From a virus, in the IMG/VR virus record IMGVR_UViG_3300023301_000127, positions 1 to 22,032 of that record: DNA of 22,032 nucleotides, one strand, 5' to 3'. The notes under the pieces were generated by a model. That model ran no database searches. It was not told the DNA's origin and saw only the letters and a program-made list of their open reading frames with translations. Below are positions 1 to 6,515 of this stretch, piece by piece (within the stretch, counting starts at the first letter, position 1; each line of letters opens with the position of its first letter). Made by a program: the position numbers and the translations under genes.

Positions 1-104
1 CCTTCTAATAATCCTGATTTAACCCATTTGTCAGATAGACGTCTTGCATCGTCGGATACCTGCTTAAATTGGTTAGATGATTCTAATAATTGTTCTACGT
101 TCAT
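1..104 (-). CDS. 23: Major capsid protein gp23, N-terminal fragment (runs off the left edge)
   Basis: Reading the minus strand from the ATG at 104-102 gives 34 codons with no stop before the window ends, starting MNVEQLLESSNQFKQVSDDA and continuing to a segment ending in KWVKSGLLEG. T4-like gp23 precursors begin with a short helical scaffold-like region containing a KW...LLEG stretch, and this matches that general shape. Its position directly after gp22 and gp21 is the conserved T4 order, which is the strongest argument. gp23 would form the hexamers of the prohead shell and be trimmed by gp21. The maturation cleavage site, expected around residue 65 in T4, lies outside the window. The leader is A-rich (a run of A before ATG) with no Shine-Dalgarno motif. 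Only the start is visible, so identity rests on context plus this short match. Confidence 0.75.
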   Translation of the reverse strand, partial: MNVEQLLESSNQFKQVSDDARRLSDKWVKSGLLE

Positions 105-131
105 AGTAATTTGTTTTTTTTTGTTTTTAAA

Positions 132-1088
132 TTATTTATTAATTCCTGCTAATTGTTGCATTCTAGAAACACTATCATTTACTTCAAATATTTGTTTCTT
201 TACAGGTGCTACTCCAGCAGCTTTTGAAGCAAATCCTAATGATTCTTTAATTTGTGACTTATTGCTAAATGTAGCAGTTAAAGTACCTTCTAAAGATTCA
301 AATACAATTTTAGCTTCTTTTGCAGTTGTTGCTTTGTCAAACGAAGCAATAACTTTTACTTTTTGTGATTCGGTTAGGTTTTTAGATTTGAAGATTTTAT
401 TAACATAAAGTAATTTAGCATTTAATAAATTAACTTCCTGCAATTCATTACGTAATGTTTTGATAGTTTTAATAGCTTCTTTTAATTCTTCTTTATCATG
501 GCTTTCTTCAACTTCTTTAGTTTTATCTAAAGCATCTAATTCAGCTAATAATTCTTCCAAATTAATTTCTTCATCATCATCACTTATAATTTCATCTTCT
601 CCACCCATATCCATTTCATCTTCTTCACCATTTTCTTCTGAAGATTCTACTTCTTCTTCATTTTCTAATTCTTGAGAGACAATATCCTTAATAATGTCTT
701 TTAATTGCTCAATACTTAAATCATCCACTTTCATTGAATCATCATCTTCTCCATCTTCTCCGGCTTCTCCAGCTTCATCAGCTTCATCATCTTCTTTAAC
801 TTCAAATAAAGATTCATCTTCTAATTCTTCTACTTCTTCAGCTTCTAATTCCGCTAAAATAGCAGATAAATCAAAATCTTCTTCCATATCTTCTTCTTGA
901 ATGTTAGATAATGCATTTTCATCCATGTCTTCATCTTCATATTCCATTTCTTGGAGTTTAGTAGATAACATAGATTGAAGTCTTGGTGTAAGTGCCTCTT
1001 CTAGGGCCACTTTTGCGTTGGCTAAAGCTGCTTCACGTACTTGTTTAGCATCAGCAATAGCTTCCTTGAATAAATCCTTGTTTGTCAT
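132..1088 (-). CDS. 22: Prohead core scaffolding protein gp22
   Basis: This 318-residue protein matches the gp22 family, the main internal scaffold on which the T4-like head assembles before gp21 degrades it. The N-terminus (about residues 17-45) is a charged helical segment containing ALANAKVALEEALTP, characteristic of gp22 in marine T4-like phages. Residues about 45-190 are extremely acidic, with long Glu/Asp runs. The C-terminal third is helical and basic/mixed and ends with VNDSVSRMQQLAGI, also typical. An LFKE|A site near residue 9 fits the gp21 (L/I/F)xE cleavage rule, and several other candidate sites follow. It lies between gp21 (after a terminator) and gp23, the T4 order. The start is supported by AAGGA about 9 bases upstream, one of the few Shine-Dalgarno-like sequences in the window. 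The long plus-strand open frames here are shadows of the acidic region. Confidence 0.93.
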   Translation of the reverse strand: MTNKDLFKEAIADAKQVREAALANAKVALEEALTPRLQSMLSTKLQEMEYEDEDMDENALSNIQEEDMEEDFDLSAILAELEAEEVEELEDESLFEVKEDDEADEAGEAGEDGEDDDSMKVDDLSIEQLKDIIKDIVSQELENEEEVESSEENGEEDEMDMGGEDEIISDDDEEINLEELLAELDALDKTKEVEESHDKEELKEAIKTIKTLRNELQEVNLLNAKLLYVNKIFKSKNLTESQKVKVIASFDKATTAKEAKIVFESLEGTLTATFSNKSQIKESLGFASKAAGVAPVKKQIFEVNDSVSRMQQLAGINK

Positions 1089-1296
1089 TTTTTTTTGTCC
1101 TTAAATTTGTTTCGGGAAATAAGATTATTATGAATCTTAATAGAATAATTAATAATACCGTATTATATGAGATAATACATTGTGGTTCAAGCATAAATAT
1201 ATAAAAATGATGAAAAACGAAAAAGAAAACACCTCTCTGTAAGGAAGGTGTTCAGTCTATACAGACTATATATAGAGGGGTTTATTTTTTAAATTA
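1089..1296 (-). promoter_or_regulatory. gp21-gp22 intergenic region, likely holding the gp22/gp23 promoter
   Basis: This 208-base gap is the second largest non-coding stretch in the window. It contains the gp21 terminator at its upstream end, then about 140 bases of AT-rich sequence before gp22. An ATATATTTATG stretch lies at about 1193-1203 on the coding strand, one of several ATATTTAT boxes that precede genes here. Because a terminator separates gp21 from gp22, a promoter for gp22-gp23 is expected in this gap, but I cannot point to a consensus T4 late promoter (TATAAATA on the coding strand). Confidence 0.4.
1228..1252 (-). terminator. Intrinsic terminator between gp21 and gp22
   Basis: On the minus strand a 7-bp stem AACACCT/AGGTGTT encloses an 11-base loop and is followed by TTTTCTTTTTC. 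It lies 45 bases past the gp21 stop and would end the upstream head-gene transcript or attenuate it before gp22. That fits a need for much more gp22 and gp23 than protease. A second small inverted repeat (agtct/agact, 1254-1267) sits just upstream. Confidence 0.75.
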
Positions 1297-1914
1297 TTAA
1301 CATAGAGGGCAAGGGCACACACCCGTGGAGTTACAGATTATATCAGTGATAAGGGAATTGATCTTACTGTAGTCTTTCAATGATTGATATTGTTTTGATT
1401 CTGCTAATGACATATATGCGTTGGGGGTTGAAGGAACACTAACTAGATCAAATGCTACTAGTTCAAAATCATCTTGTACTTCAACAGTTTCACCAATTTG
1501 TTTAACTGATCCCATACCACGAGATGAAATACCTACGGGGATATTTGCAGCAATTAATTCTTGAGCAATTTTACCTGCGGGGGTATTTAATAACATTAAT
1601 TCACCCATCACATTATTACCATCCCACCATACTCTGGTAATATTGTGAGAAACATTACTTAAATTAACAATTGATGATTCGGGATGATCTAATTCTCCCA
1701 TAGCAGTGTTAGATTTTACGGGGCCTTGAATATATTTCTCAATTTGTTTTTCTAATATTTCTCTAGGATAAACACGACCATTACCGTTTTTTGCTTCTGC
1801 TTCTTGTAATTTACCTTTAATACGCATCCTACCATCACTCACCGATTTAACTTCGATTAATGATAATTTAGCTATGTGAAAGGGGGTATGATCTATCAAT
1901 AATATTTTACTCAT
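1297..1914 (-). CDS. 21: Prohead core protease gp21
   Basis: This 205-residue protein is the T4 gp21-type serine protease that digests the scaffold and trims capsid and internal proteins after (L/I)xE motifs. Landmarks align with T4 gp21 in order: NGNGRVYPREILEK (44-56; T4 has a NRNKRLYPKRILEK-like block), MGELDHP with the likely catalytic His77, GISSRGMGS (128-136) with the likely nucleophile Ser130 or Ser131, and VPSTPNAY near 160-170. Length is close to T4 (212). The last 12 residues are odd: four cysteines in a CNSTGVCPCPLC tail that I do not know from T4. The gene follows the leader-only gene by 13 bases and is followed by a terminator. The start at 1914 is the only upstream ATG giving a full N-terminus; the leader is AT-rich without Shine-Dalgarno. 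Confidence 0.93.
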   Translation of the reverse strand: MSKILLIDHTPFHIAKLSLIEVKSVSDGRMRIKGKLQEAEAKNGNGRVYPREILEKQIEKYIQGPVKSNTAMGELDHPESSIVNLSNVSHNITRVWWDGNNVMGELMLLNTPAGKIAQELIAANIPVGISSRGMGSVKQIGETVEVQDDFELVAFDLVSVPSTPNAYMSLAESKQYQSLKDYSKINSLITDIICNSTGVCPCPLC

Positions 1915-1927
1915 TGTTTAATTTATA

Positions 1928-2035
1928 TTAGTTATTTTTAACTGCAATTAAATAGTTTTTTTGACGTTCCTCCGGGGAACGCCTTGAAATAAGAATCGAT
2001 TCTTGTTCTATAAGGAGATCTATTAATTTTATCAT
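1928..2035 (-). CDS. 35-residue leader-only gene (truncated LRR-like cargo gene)
   Basis: The minus strand from ATG 2035-2033 to TAA 1930-1928 encodes 35 residues beginning MIKLIDLLIEQESILISRRS and ending ...LIAVKNN. The first 31 residues match the start of the LRR-like proteins at 2039-3154 and 18357-19310, and the DNA is nearly identical to both over 92 bases. It starts three bases after the stop of the 2039-3154 gene and ends 13 bases before gp21. It contains the proposed gp21 cleavage site LIE|Q but no repeat domain. It may be a decayed third copy left by tandem duplication, or a functional free leader peptide. The frame is intact, so I list it as a coding sequence, but a pseudogene remnant is equally possible. 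Confidence 0.55.
   Translation of the reverse strand: MIKLIDLLIEQESILISRRSPEERQKNYLIAVKNN
1944..2035 (-). repeat. Leader dispersed repeat, copy 1 (92 bp)
   Basis: This is one of three ungapped 92-bp copies (others at 3063-3154 and 19219-19310) that differ by about 3-5 bases by hand count. It holds two inverted repeats in the coding sequence: CGTTCC/GGAACG with a 5-base loop (1965-1981) and the 14-bp perfect palindrome AAGAATCGATTCTT (1991-2004). Confidence 0.9.
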
Positions 2036-2038
2036 TAT

Positions 2039-3154
2039 CTATATACGTATGTCACCTTTAACACCAAGTGCCATTGTTTTAATTTGTTCTATAGTGTTAT
2101 TTTTTGATAATGGGGTATTTTGTAAATAAAGCTCACCTCCAACAGTTAATCCTTGTGGTAATGAGGTGATTGAGGTATTTTGTAAATAAAGCTCACCTCC
2201 AACAGTTAATCCTTGTGGTAATGAGGTGATTGAGGTATATTGTAAACTAAGATCACCTCCAACCTTTAAATCTTGTGGTAATGATGTTATTTTAGTATTA
2301 TATAAATCAAGATAATCTCCAACAGTTAATCCTTGTGGTAATGAGGTTATTTTAGTGTTATATAAATCAAGATAACCTCCAACAGTTAATCCTTGTGGTA
2401 ATGATGTTATTTTAGTGTTATATAAATTAAGATCACCTTTACCTCCATCCTTTATGTATTGTTGGATTTTTTGCTGCCCCTTCATGTCAGTCATATTATC
2501 ATCATCATCATCAATCATCTCTTTCATTATCTTACGAACCATTTCTTTTAACTTATGTTTTTGTGATTTATCTTTATCTTCTAATCTTAGACCTCTATCG
2601 CTGGTTCTTAATTCATCTAAATTTATACGTATGTCACCTTTAACACCAGGAGCCATTGTTTTAATTTGTTCTATAGTGTTATTTTTTGATAATGGGGTAT
2701 TTTTTAAATTAATATAACCTCCAACAGTTAATCCTTGTGGTAATGAGGTTATTAGGGTATTTTCTAAACTAAGATCACCTCTAACAGTTAATCCTTGTGG
2801 TAATGTGGTTATTTTAGTGTTATATAAATAAAGAGAACCTCCAACAGTTAATCCTTGTGGTAATGAAGTGATTGAGGTACTCTGTAAATAAAGATTACCT
2901 CCAACCTTTAAATCTTGTGGTAATGAGGTGATTGGGATATTAGATAAATCAAGATAACCTCCAACAGTTAATCCTTGTGGTAATGATGTTATTTTAGTGT
3001 TATATAAATTAAGATCACCTTTACCTCCATCCTTTATGTATTGTTGGATTTTTTTATGTGTTGCAATTAAATGGTTTTTTCGGCGTTCCTCAGGGGAACG
3101 CCTTGAAATAAGAATCGATTCTTGTTCTATAAGGAGATCTATTAATTTTATCAT
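2039..3154 (-). CDS. Double-cassette LRR-like repeat protein with prohead-targeting-type leader
   Basis: This 371-residue protein is built from modules. Residues 1-10 (MIKLIDLLIE) are a leader like those of T4 internal proteins, with LIE|Q as the proposed gp21 cut. A basic stretch (SRRSPEERRKN) and KKIQQYIKDGGKGDL follow, then five 20-residue repeats of the type ITSLPQGLTVGGNLYLQNTP and a cap (NTPLSKNNTIEQIKTM...GVKGDI). An acidic linker with LKEMVRKIMKEMIDDDD comes next, then a second KIQQYIKDGGKGDL, five more repeats and a second cap. The linker and second cassette copy the C-terminus of the upstream gene (3158-5017) almost base for base. The repeats should form a solenoid like other LPxxLxVGGxLxLxxT LRR-type proteins, so binding to another macromolecule is the likely role. 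It is 3 bases from both neighbours and is probably co-translated. Exact function is unknown; an internal head protein is my inference. Confidence 0.85.
   Translation of the reverse strand: MIKLIDLLIEQESILISRRSPEERRKNHLIATHKKIQQYIKDGGKGDLNLYNTKITSLPQGLTVGGYLDLSNIPITSLPQDLKVGGNLYLQSTSITSLPQGLTVGGSLYLYNTKITTLPQGLTVRGDLSLENTLITSLPQGLTVGGYINLKNTPLSKNNTIEQIKTMAPGVKGDIRINLDELRTSDRGLRLEDKDKSQKHKLKEMVRKIMKEMIDDDDDNMTDMKGQQKIQQYIKDGGKGDLNLYNTKITSLPQGLTVGGYLDLYNTKITSLPQGLTVGDYLDLYNTKITSLPQDLKVGGDLSLQYTSITSLPQGLTVGGELYLQNTSITSLPQGLTVGGELYLQNTPLSKNNTIEQIKTMALGVKGDIRI
2112..2435 (-). repeat. 60-bp tandem repeats, array 1 (second cassette of the double LRR-like gene)
   Basis: Five 60-bp units in strict register, anchored on ccttgtggtaatga. 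Each encodes one 20-residue LPQGLTVGG-type repeat, and two adjacent units (2161-2220 versus 2101-2160) are almost identical. Confidence 0.92.
2433..2578 (-). repeat. Acidic-linker dispersed repeat, copy A (146 bp)
   Basis: Near-identical to 3492-3634, differing by a few substitutions and one 3-base (tca) unit that adds an Asp codon. It encodes LKEMVRKIMKEMIDDDD through KIQQYIKDGGKG and shows that the tail of the upstream gene was copied into this one. Confidence 0.9.
2693..3015 (-). repeat. 60-bp tandem repeats, array 2 (first cassette of the double LRR-like gene)
   Basis: Five 60-bp units with the same ccttgtggtaatga anchor as the other arrays, flanked by the leader and the NTPLSKNNTIEQIKTM cap. 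Confidence 0.92.
3063..3154 (-). repeat. Leader dispersed repeat, copy 2 (92 bp)
   Basis: Second copy of the leader DNA. Here the hairpin is longest: GGCGTTCC/GGAACGCC, 8 bp with a 5-base loop (3082-3102). The 14-bp palindrome AAGAATCGATTCTT is at 3110-3123. Confidence 0.9.
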
Positions 3155-3157
3155 TAT

Positions 3158-5017
3158 TTACATAAGTATGTCACCTTTAACACCAGGAGCCATTGTTTTA
3201 ATTTGTTCTATAGTGTTATTTTTTGATAATGGGGTATTTTTTAAATAAAGATCACCTCCAACATTTAATCCTTGTGGTAATGAGGTGATTGGGGTATTAG
3301 ATAAATAAAGATTACCTCCAACAGTTAATCCTTGTGGTAATGAGGTGATTGGGGTACTCTGTAAATAAAGAGAACCTCCAACAGTTAATCCTTGTGGTAA
3401 TGAAGTGATTGAGGTACTCTGTAAATAAAGATTACCTCCAACCTTTAATCCTTGTGGTAATTTGGTTATTTTAGTGTTATATAAATCAAGATCACCTTTA
3501 CCTCCATCCTTTATGTATTGTTGGATTTTTTGCTGTCCCGTCATGTCAGTCATATTATCATCATCATCAATCATCTCTTTCATTATCTTACGAACCATTT
3601 CTTTTAACTTATATTTTTGTGATTTATCTTTATCATCACTAATATTTTCATTCAATTTGTCTGAAATATAGTATTGATATATTTCTGTTTCTCCTTCATC
3701 ACTAAGTCTATCTTCATCTACATTAAATGAATTTTTTAATTTATCTAAATCATTGAATGGTAGTTTTTTATAATTATTATATATAATACTGATGTTTCCT
3801 TTATCTCCACCAATGTCTGATTTATTAATGGTTTCATCAGATAATAATGCTTTGATATCTTCTACTTTAACTTCTTTAAGATTAGCAATATTGCTAATTT
3901 TATTTTTTAAACTTTCCAAATTATCAAATGGTGATATATTAGATAAATCCCATCCTAACTCATTTGCTGGTTTAGTTTTGTTAGTATTATTTTTCATAAC
4001 TATATAATCATTTAAATCTTCTCCTAGTTCATTTTTTAATGAATATAAAACAGATTTTAATCTATTTATAGGTAAAGATGTATATATAGGTTCAGTACTT
4101 AAATATATAGAATAATTATCTCCATGTCCTTCTTTAACTAATTGCATTTTATTTTTTACATCAACAAAGTTGTCTCCATTTTTGGATATTTCTTCTTGTT
4201 GGTCGAATCCAAATTTGCGTTTGGTTGGAGTTGATTCTTGAGGTAATTGACATCTAACACCGGTTAATTTATAATTAGTATAGTAATATGGATCTTTGTT
4301 AAGGTTTTTAATTACTAATTTACATGCTTCTTTCTTATCAATTTCAGGATTATCAATTTTTTCCATAACATATCCTGCCATTATTTCTTGAGCGTTCATG
4401 GTATCTAGTTCATCAAATTTAGCAATTTGTTCTTTACCGTCTTGATTGTAGTATCCTGTGTCTTTAGCTTCTTTTAATATATCTTTTACTTTTTTAGGTA
4501 ATTTAAATCCACCTTGTTTAAATTCATCAGCAAAATCTTCAGCATCGCTTTCAGAGTAACCAGCATCAATTAATTTTTGTTTATTAGATTTTTTATCTTT
4601 ATCTTCGTTTAATGATTCGTTAGAATTAGATTTTGTTAAGTCTTTAATATCATCAGCATATAATCCTCTATCAGGTTTTTTATCTGTACCATATAATTCT
4701 TTACCAGTAAGATTACTCCATGTTTTTACAATTTTAAGTTTATCTCCTATTTGTAAATCCTCATAAGATTGAGGAAGATTATCCATATTGTTAACTGTGA
4801 ATTCATCTCCTACTTTATATGTTCCAAAGTTAGCTTTATCAATATTAGGTCCTATTTCATTAATAATACCCTTATTAATTAAGATTCTTTCAGCTTGTTT
4901 AAATAATGTTACGTTACTGATGTATTCAGGTAAAGACATTCTTATATTACGCATAAATTGCGCTTCGGTGATTTTGCCTTCCTTAAGAGCAATATATTGG
5001 TTTTTTACAGATTTCAT
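3158..5017 (-). CDS. Large head-region protein with a C-terminal LRR-like cassette
   Basis: This 619-residue protein sits between portal and protease genes. The N-terminal region (MKSVKNQYIALKEGKITEAQ and on, to about residue 55) resembles the start of conserved unnamed head-region proteins of T4-like phages; I know no function for it. The middle (about 130-470) is charged and mixed, with DKKEACKLVIKNLNKDP near 230 and several (L/I)xE sites that gp21 could cut. The C-terminal quarter begins with LKEMVRKIMKEMIDDDD, then KIQQYIKDGGKGDL, four 20-residue LPQGLxVGG repeats and the NTPLSKNNTIEQIKTM cap. That cassette matches the downstream gene at DNA level and was probably acquired by recombination, making this a fusion. 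The gene is one base from its upstream neighbour. A prohead-core or internal role is inferred from position. Confidence 0.8.
   Translation of the reverse strand: MKSVKNQYIALKEGKITEAQFMRNIRMSLPEYISNVTLFKQAERILINKGIINEIGPNIDKANFGTYKVGDEFTVNNMDNLPQSYEDLQIGDKLKIVKTWSNLTGKELYGTDKKPDRGLYADDIKDLTKSNSNESLNEDKDKKSNKQKLIDAGYSESDAEDFADEFKQGGFKLPKKVKDILKEAKDTGYYNQDGKEQIAKFDELDTMNAQEIMAGYVMEKIDNPEIDKKEACKLVIKNLNKDPYYYTNYKLTGVRCQLPQESTPTKRKFGFDQQEEISKNGDNFVDVKNKMQLVKEGHGDNYSIYLSTEPIYTSLPINRLKSVLYSLKNELGEDLNDYIVMKNNTNKTKPANELGWDLSNISPFDNLESLKNKISNIANLKEVKVEDIKALLSDETINKSDIGGDKGNISIIYNNYKKLPFNDLDKLKNSFNVDEDRLSDEGETEIYQYYISDKLNENISDDKDKSQKYKLKEMVRKIMKEMIDDDDNMTDMTGQQKIQQYIKDGGKGDLDLYNTKITKLPQGLKVGGNLYLQSTSITSLPQGLTVGGSLYLQSTPITSLPQGLTVGGNLYLSNTPITSLPQGLNVGGDLYLKNTPLSKNNTIEQIKTMAPGVKGDILM
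3229..3497 (-). repeat. 60-bp tandem repeats, array 3
   Basis: Four 60-bp units of the LPQGLxVGG type at the 3' end of the 619-residue gene, with the same anchor sequence as the arrays in the neighbouring and the distant LRR-like genes. Confidence 0.92.
3492..3634 (-). repeat. Acidic-linker dispersed repeat, copy B (143 bp)
   Basis: Partner of 2433-2578, one tca unit shorter. The (tca)n tract encodes the Asp run and is a likely slippage site. Confidence 0.9.
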
Positions 5018-5018
5018 A

Positions 5019-5612
5019 TTAATGTAAATTTTTAATTTTTGTATTTAAATTTTCAACCATTTCTGCTATTTTTGAAATGTTAGATTCCGTTGTTTTCCAA
5101 TATATTAATCCCTCTCCATCTTCCGATAGATCTTGTTTTATCATATATGTGTATTCAACTATACGATTGATTTCCATTAGTTTACGTTTTACTTCTTTAA
5201 TAGCTTTATGAAGAAGTTCATTTTTAGAACGTAGTTTTATTTCGTTTTTAAATTTAGTGTAAGTAATTTCATTTAATAATTCTTCTCTAACAATTTTCTC
5301 TAGGGATTGTTTTTCTTTATTTAATAAAGTTTGAATTTTTTTAACAGTTTCTTTTCCTTCATATATTTTATATGTTTTAGGTTTTTTACCTGTAATTTGT
5401 TTATAATCAAATATTTTTGAATCGGATGGCATTCCTTTTACTTTAGTAAACCCTTCATCTTCTGATGTTTGAGTTGCAGAGTTTGTTTTTTGTCCTTTTT
5501 TAGAAAAAGCATATGGAGTAGAATAAGCACCTACATCCGCTGATGTTGAATCTTCATCTATTATTTCATATACTAGTGTTTTTATATATTCTTTTAATGT
5601 TTTATCATTCAT
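5019..5612 (-). CDS. Putative prohead core/internal protein
   Basis: This 197-residue protein begins with a helical charged segment (MNDKTLKEYIKTLVYEIIDE) followed by STSADVGAYSTPYAFSKKG. That motif style recurs in head-region proteins of marine T4-like phages. The remainder is mostly helical and charged, with EKIVREELLNEITYTKFKNE near 105-125 and a probable coiled coil to the end. Candidate gp21 sites are IIDE|D near residue 20 and LNE|I near 115. It occupies the slot where T4 carries the small core genes 67 and 68, but I see no clear homology to either. Its ATG overlaps the stop of the upstream gene (TAATG), so translation is probably coupled, and the next gene starts one base after its stop. 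Function is inferred only from shape and position. Confidence 0.72.
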   Translation of the reverse strand: MNDKTLKEYIKTLVYEIIDEDSTSADVGAYSTPYAFSKKGQKTNSATQTSEDEGFTKVKGMPSDSKIFDYKQITGKKPKTYKIYEGKETVKKIQTLLNKEKQSLEKIVREELLNEITYTKFKNEIKLRSKNELLHKAIKEVKRKLMEINRIVEYTYMIKQDLSEDGEGLIYWKTTESNISKIAEMVENLNTKIKNLH

Positions 5613-6466
5613 TATTTAATTGCTTTAATCTCATTAATTAATTGATGGTATTGTAATAAGACAACTATATTATCATCTTTAACATTTTGATGTTTCTCAA
5701 TAGGTTTTAATAATGTAATAACTTCAGTTAATTTAATTTGGATTGTTTTATCGTCAATAGTAGGGATTAAAGATGTTAATTCTTTAATTAATTTCTCATT
5801 ACTGGTATTTACGAATTCTCTTAATTTAGTTGTATTTGAAATATTATTAATGTATTCTTTTAGTACTAATTTTTGGGATTCATTTAGATTAGAATACTTT
5901 TCATTAAATTTTTCAAGTAACATACGATATGCTAATATACGAGTACCTTTATCCATGTTAATATATTCTTCCATCACACGATCTTCAACCTCTTCTCTAT
6001 TTATTGATTTATTCGATATATGTTCTAATAAAGTAACTTTATTTTTAATAATATCCGAAGGCTCAATAAATTCATTTGAGTTATGTGATTCAATTAAAAT
6101 ATATATAGCAGCATATTGTGAATAATTATTAATTTTAGACTTAAAAAAATCATCAATGTTGTATTGTTCGCGAATTTCTTTAATTAAATTATACTTTTCC
6201 TTACGTAAAGTAGATCTATTTAACCTAGAGGATAAATTCAAAGTAGTATTAATTAAAGATTCTGCTCTACTTTCACTTAAGGAGGGAGAACTAATTATTG
6301 TTTGATATAATTTATATTCTTTACTTAACTCTGTTTTAGAAAAATATTTTCTAATAAGTCCTATAGATGTAGAATCTTTACCAGATACGGTATCAGATGC
6401 TATTTGTCTAACTAAAATTTCGAATAAGATCCCTGTATTCTTAAACTTACTATGCGATATATGCAT
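5612..6466 (-). CDS. Conserved head-region protein of unknown function
   Basis: This 284-residue, almost wholly helical protein starts MHISHSKFKNTGILFEILVR. I associate that opening with an unnamed family found next to the portal gene in T4-like phages, but I cannot give it a function. No transmembrane segment, signal peptide or catalytic motif is apparent. Lysine, asparagine and isoleucine are abundant, reflecting the AT-rich genome. It follows gp20 after a 49-base gap with an ATATATTTATAAA stretch about 35 bases before its start. It is joined to the next gene by a TAATG stop/start overlap. A scaffold or head-assembly role is plausible from its location between gp20 and gp21. Confidence 0.78.
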   Translation of the reverse strand: MHISHSKFKNTGILFEILVRQIASDTVSGKDSTSIGLIRKYFSKTELSKEYKLYQTIISSPSLSESRAESLINTTLNLSSRLNRSTLRKEKYNLIKEIREQYNIDDFFKSKINNYSQYAAIYILIESHNSNEFIEPSDIIKNKVTLLEHISNKSINREEVEDRVMEEYINMDKGTRILAYRMLLEKFNEKYSNLNESQKLVLKEYINNISNTTKLREFVNTSNEKLIKELTSLIPTIDDKTIQIKLTEVITLLKPIEKHQNVKDDNIVVLLQYHQLINEIKAIK

Positions 6467-6500
6467 TTTTCAATATTATGTGATATGAAATGTACTGTTT

Positions 6501-6508
6501 ATAAATAT
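6501..6508 (-). promoter_or_regulatory. ATATTTAT box upstream of the 5612-6466 gene
   Basis: This is one of a set of ATATTTAT boxes (coding strand) found in intergenic gaps here, 35 bases before the start codon. It could be part of a phage promoter, but the sequence is the reverse complement of the T4 late -10 element (TATAAATA), so the role is uncertain. Confidence 0.2.
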
Positions 6509-6515
6509 ATGTATT

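Noticed and set aside
460-900. Plus-strand serine-rich open frames opposite gp22
   Set aside because: They are antisense shadows of the Glu/Asp-rich region of gp22 (GAA/GAT read backwards gives TTC/ATC/TCT), with no start signals and no family resemblance.
2039-3500. Diversity-generating retroelement variable region
   Set aside because: No reverse transcriptase or template repeat is visible in the window, and the variation pattern fits unequal recombination between repeat units.
5612-6466. Assignment to gp67 or gp68
   Set aside because: The position fits, but the protein is far larger than either and I see no sequence resemblance.
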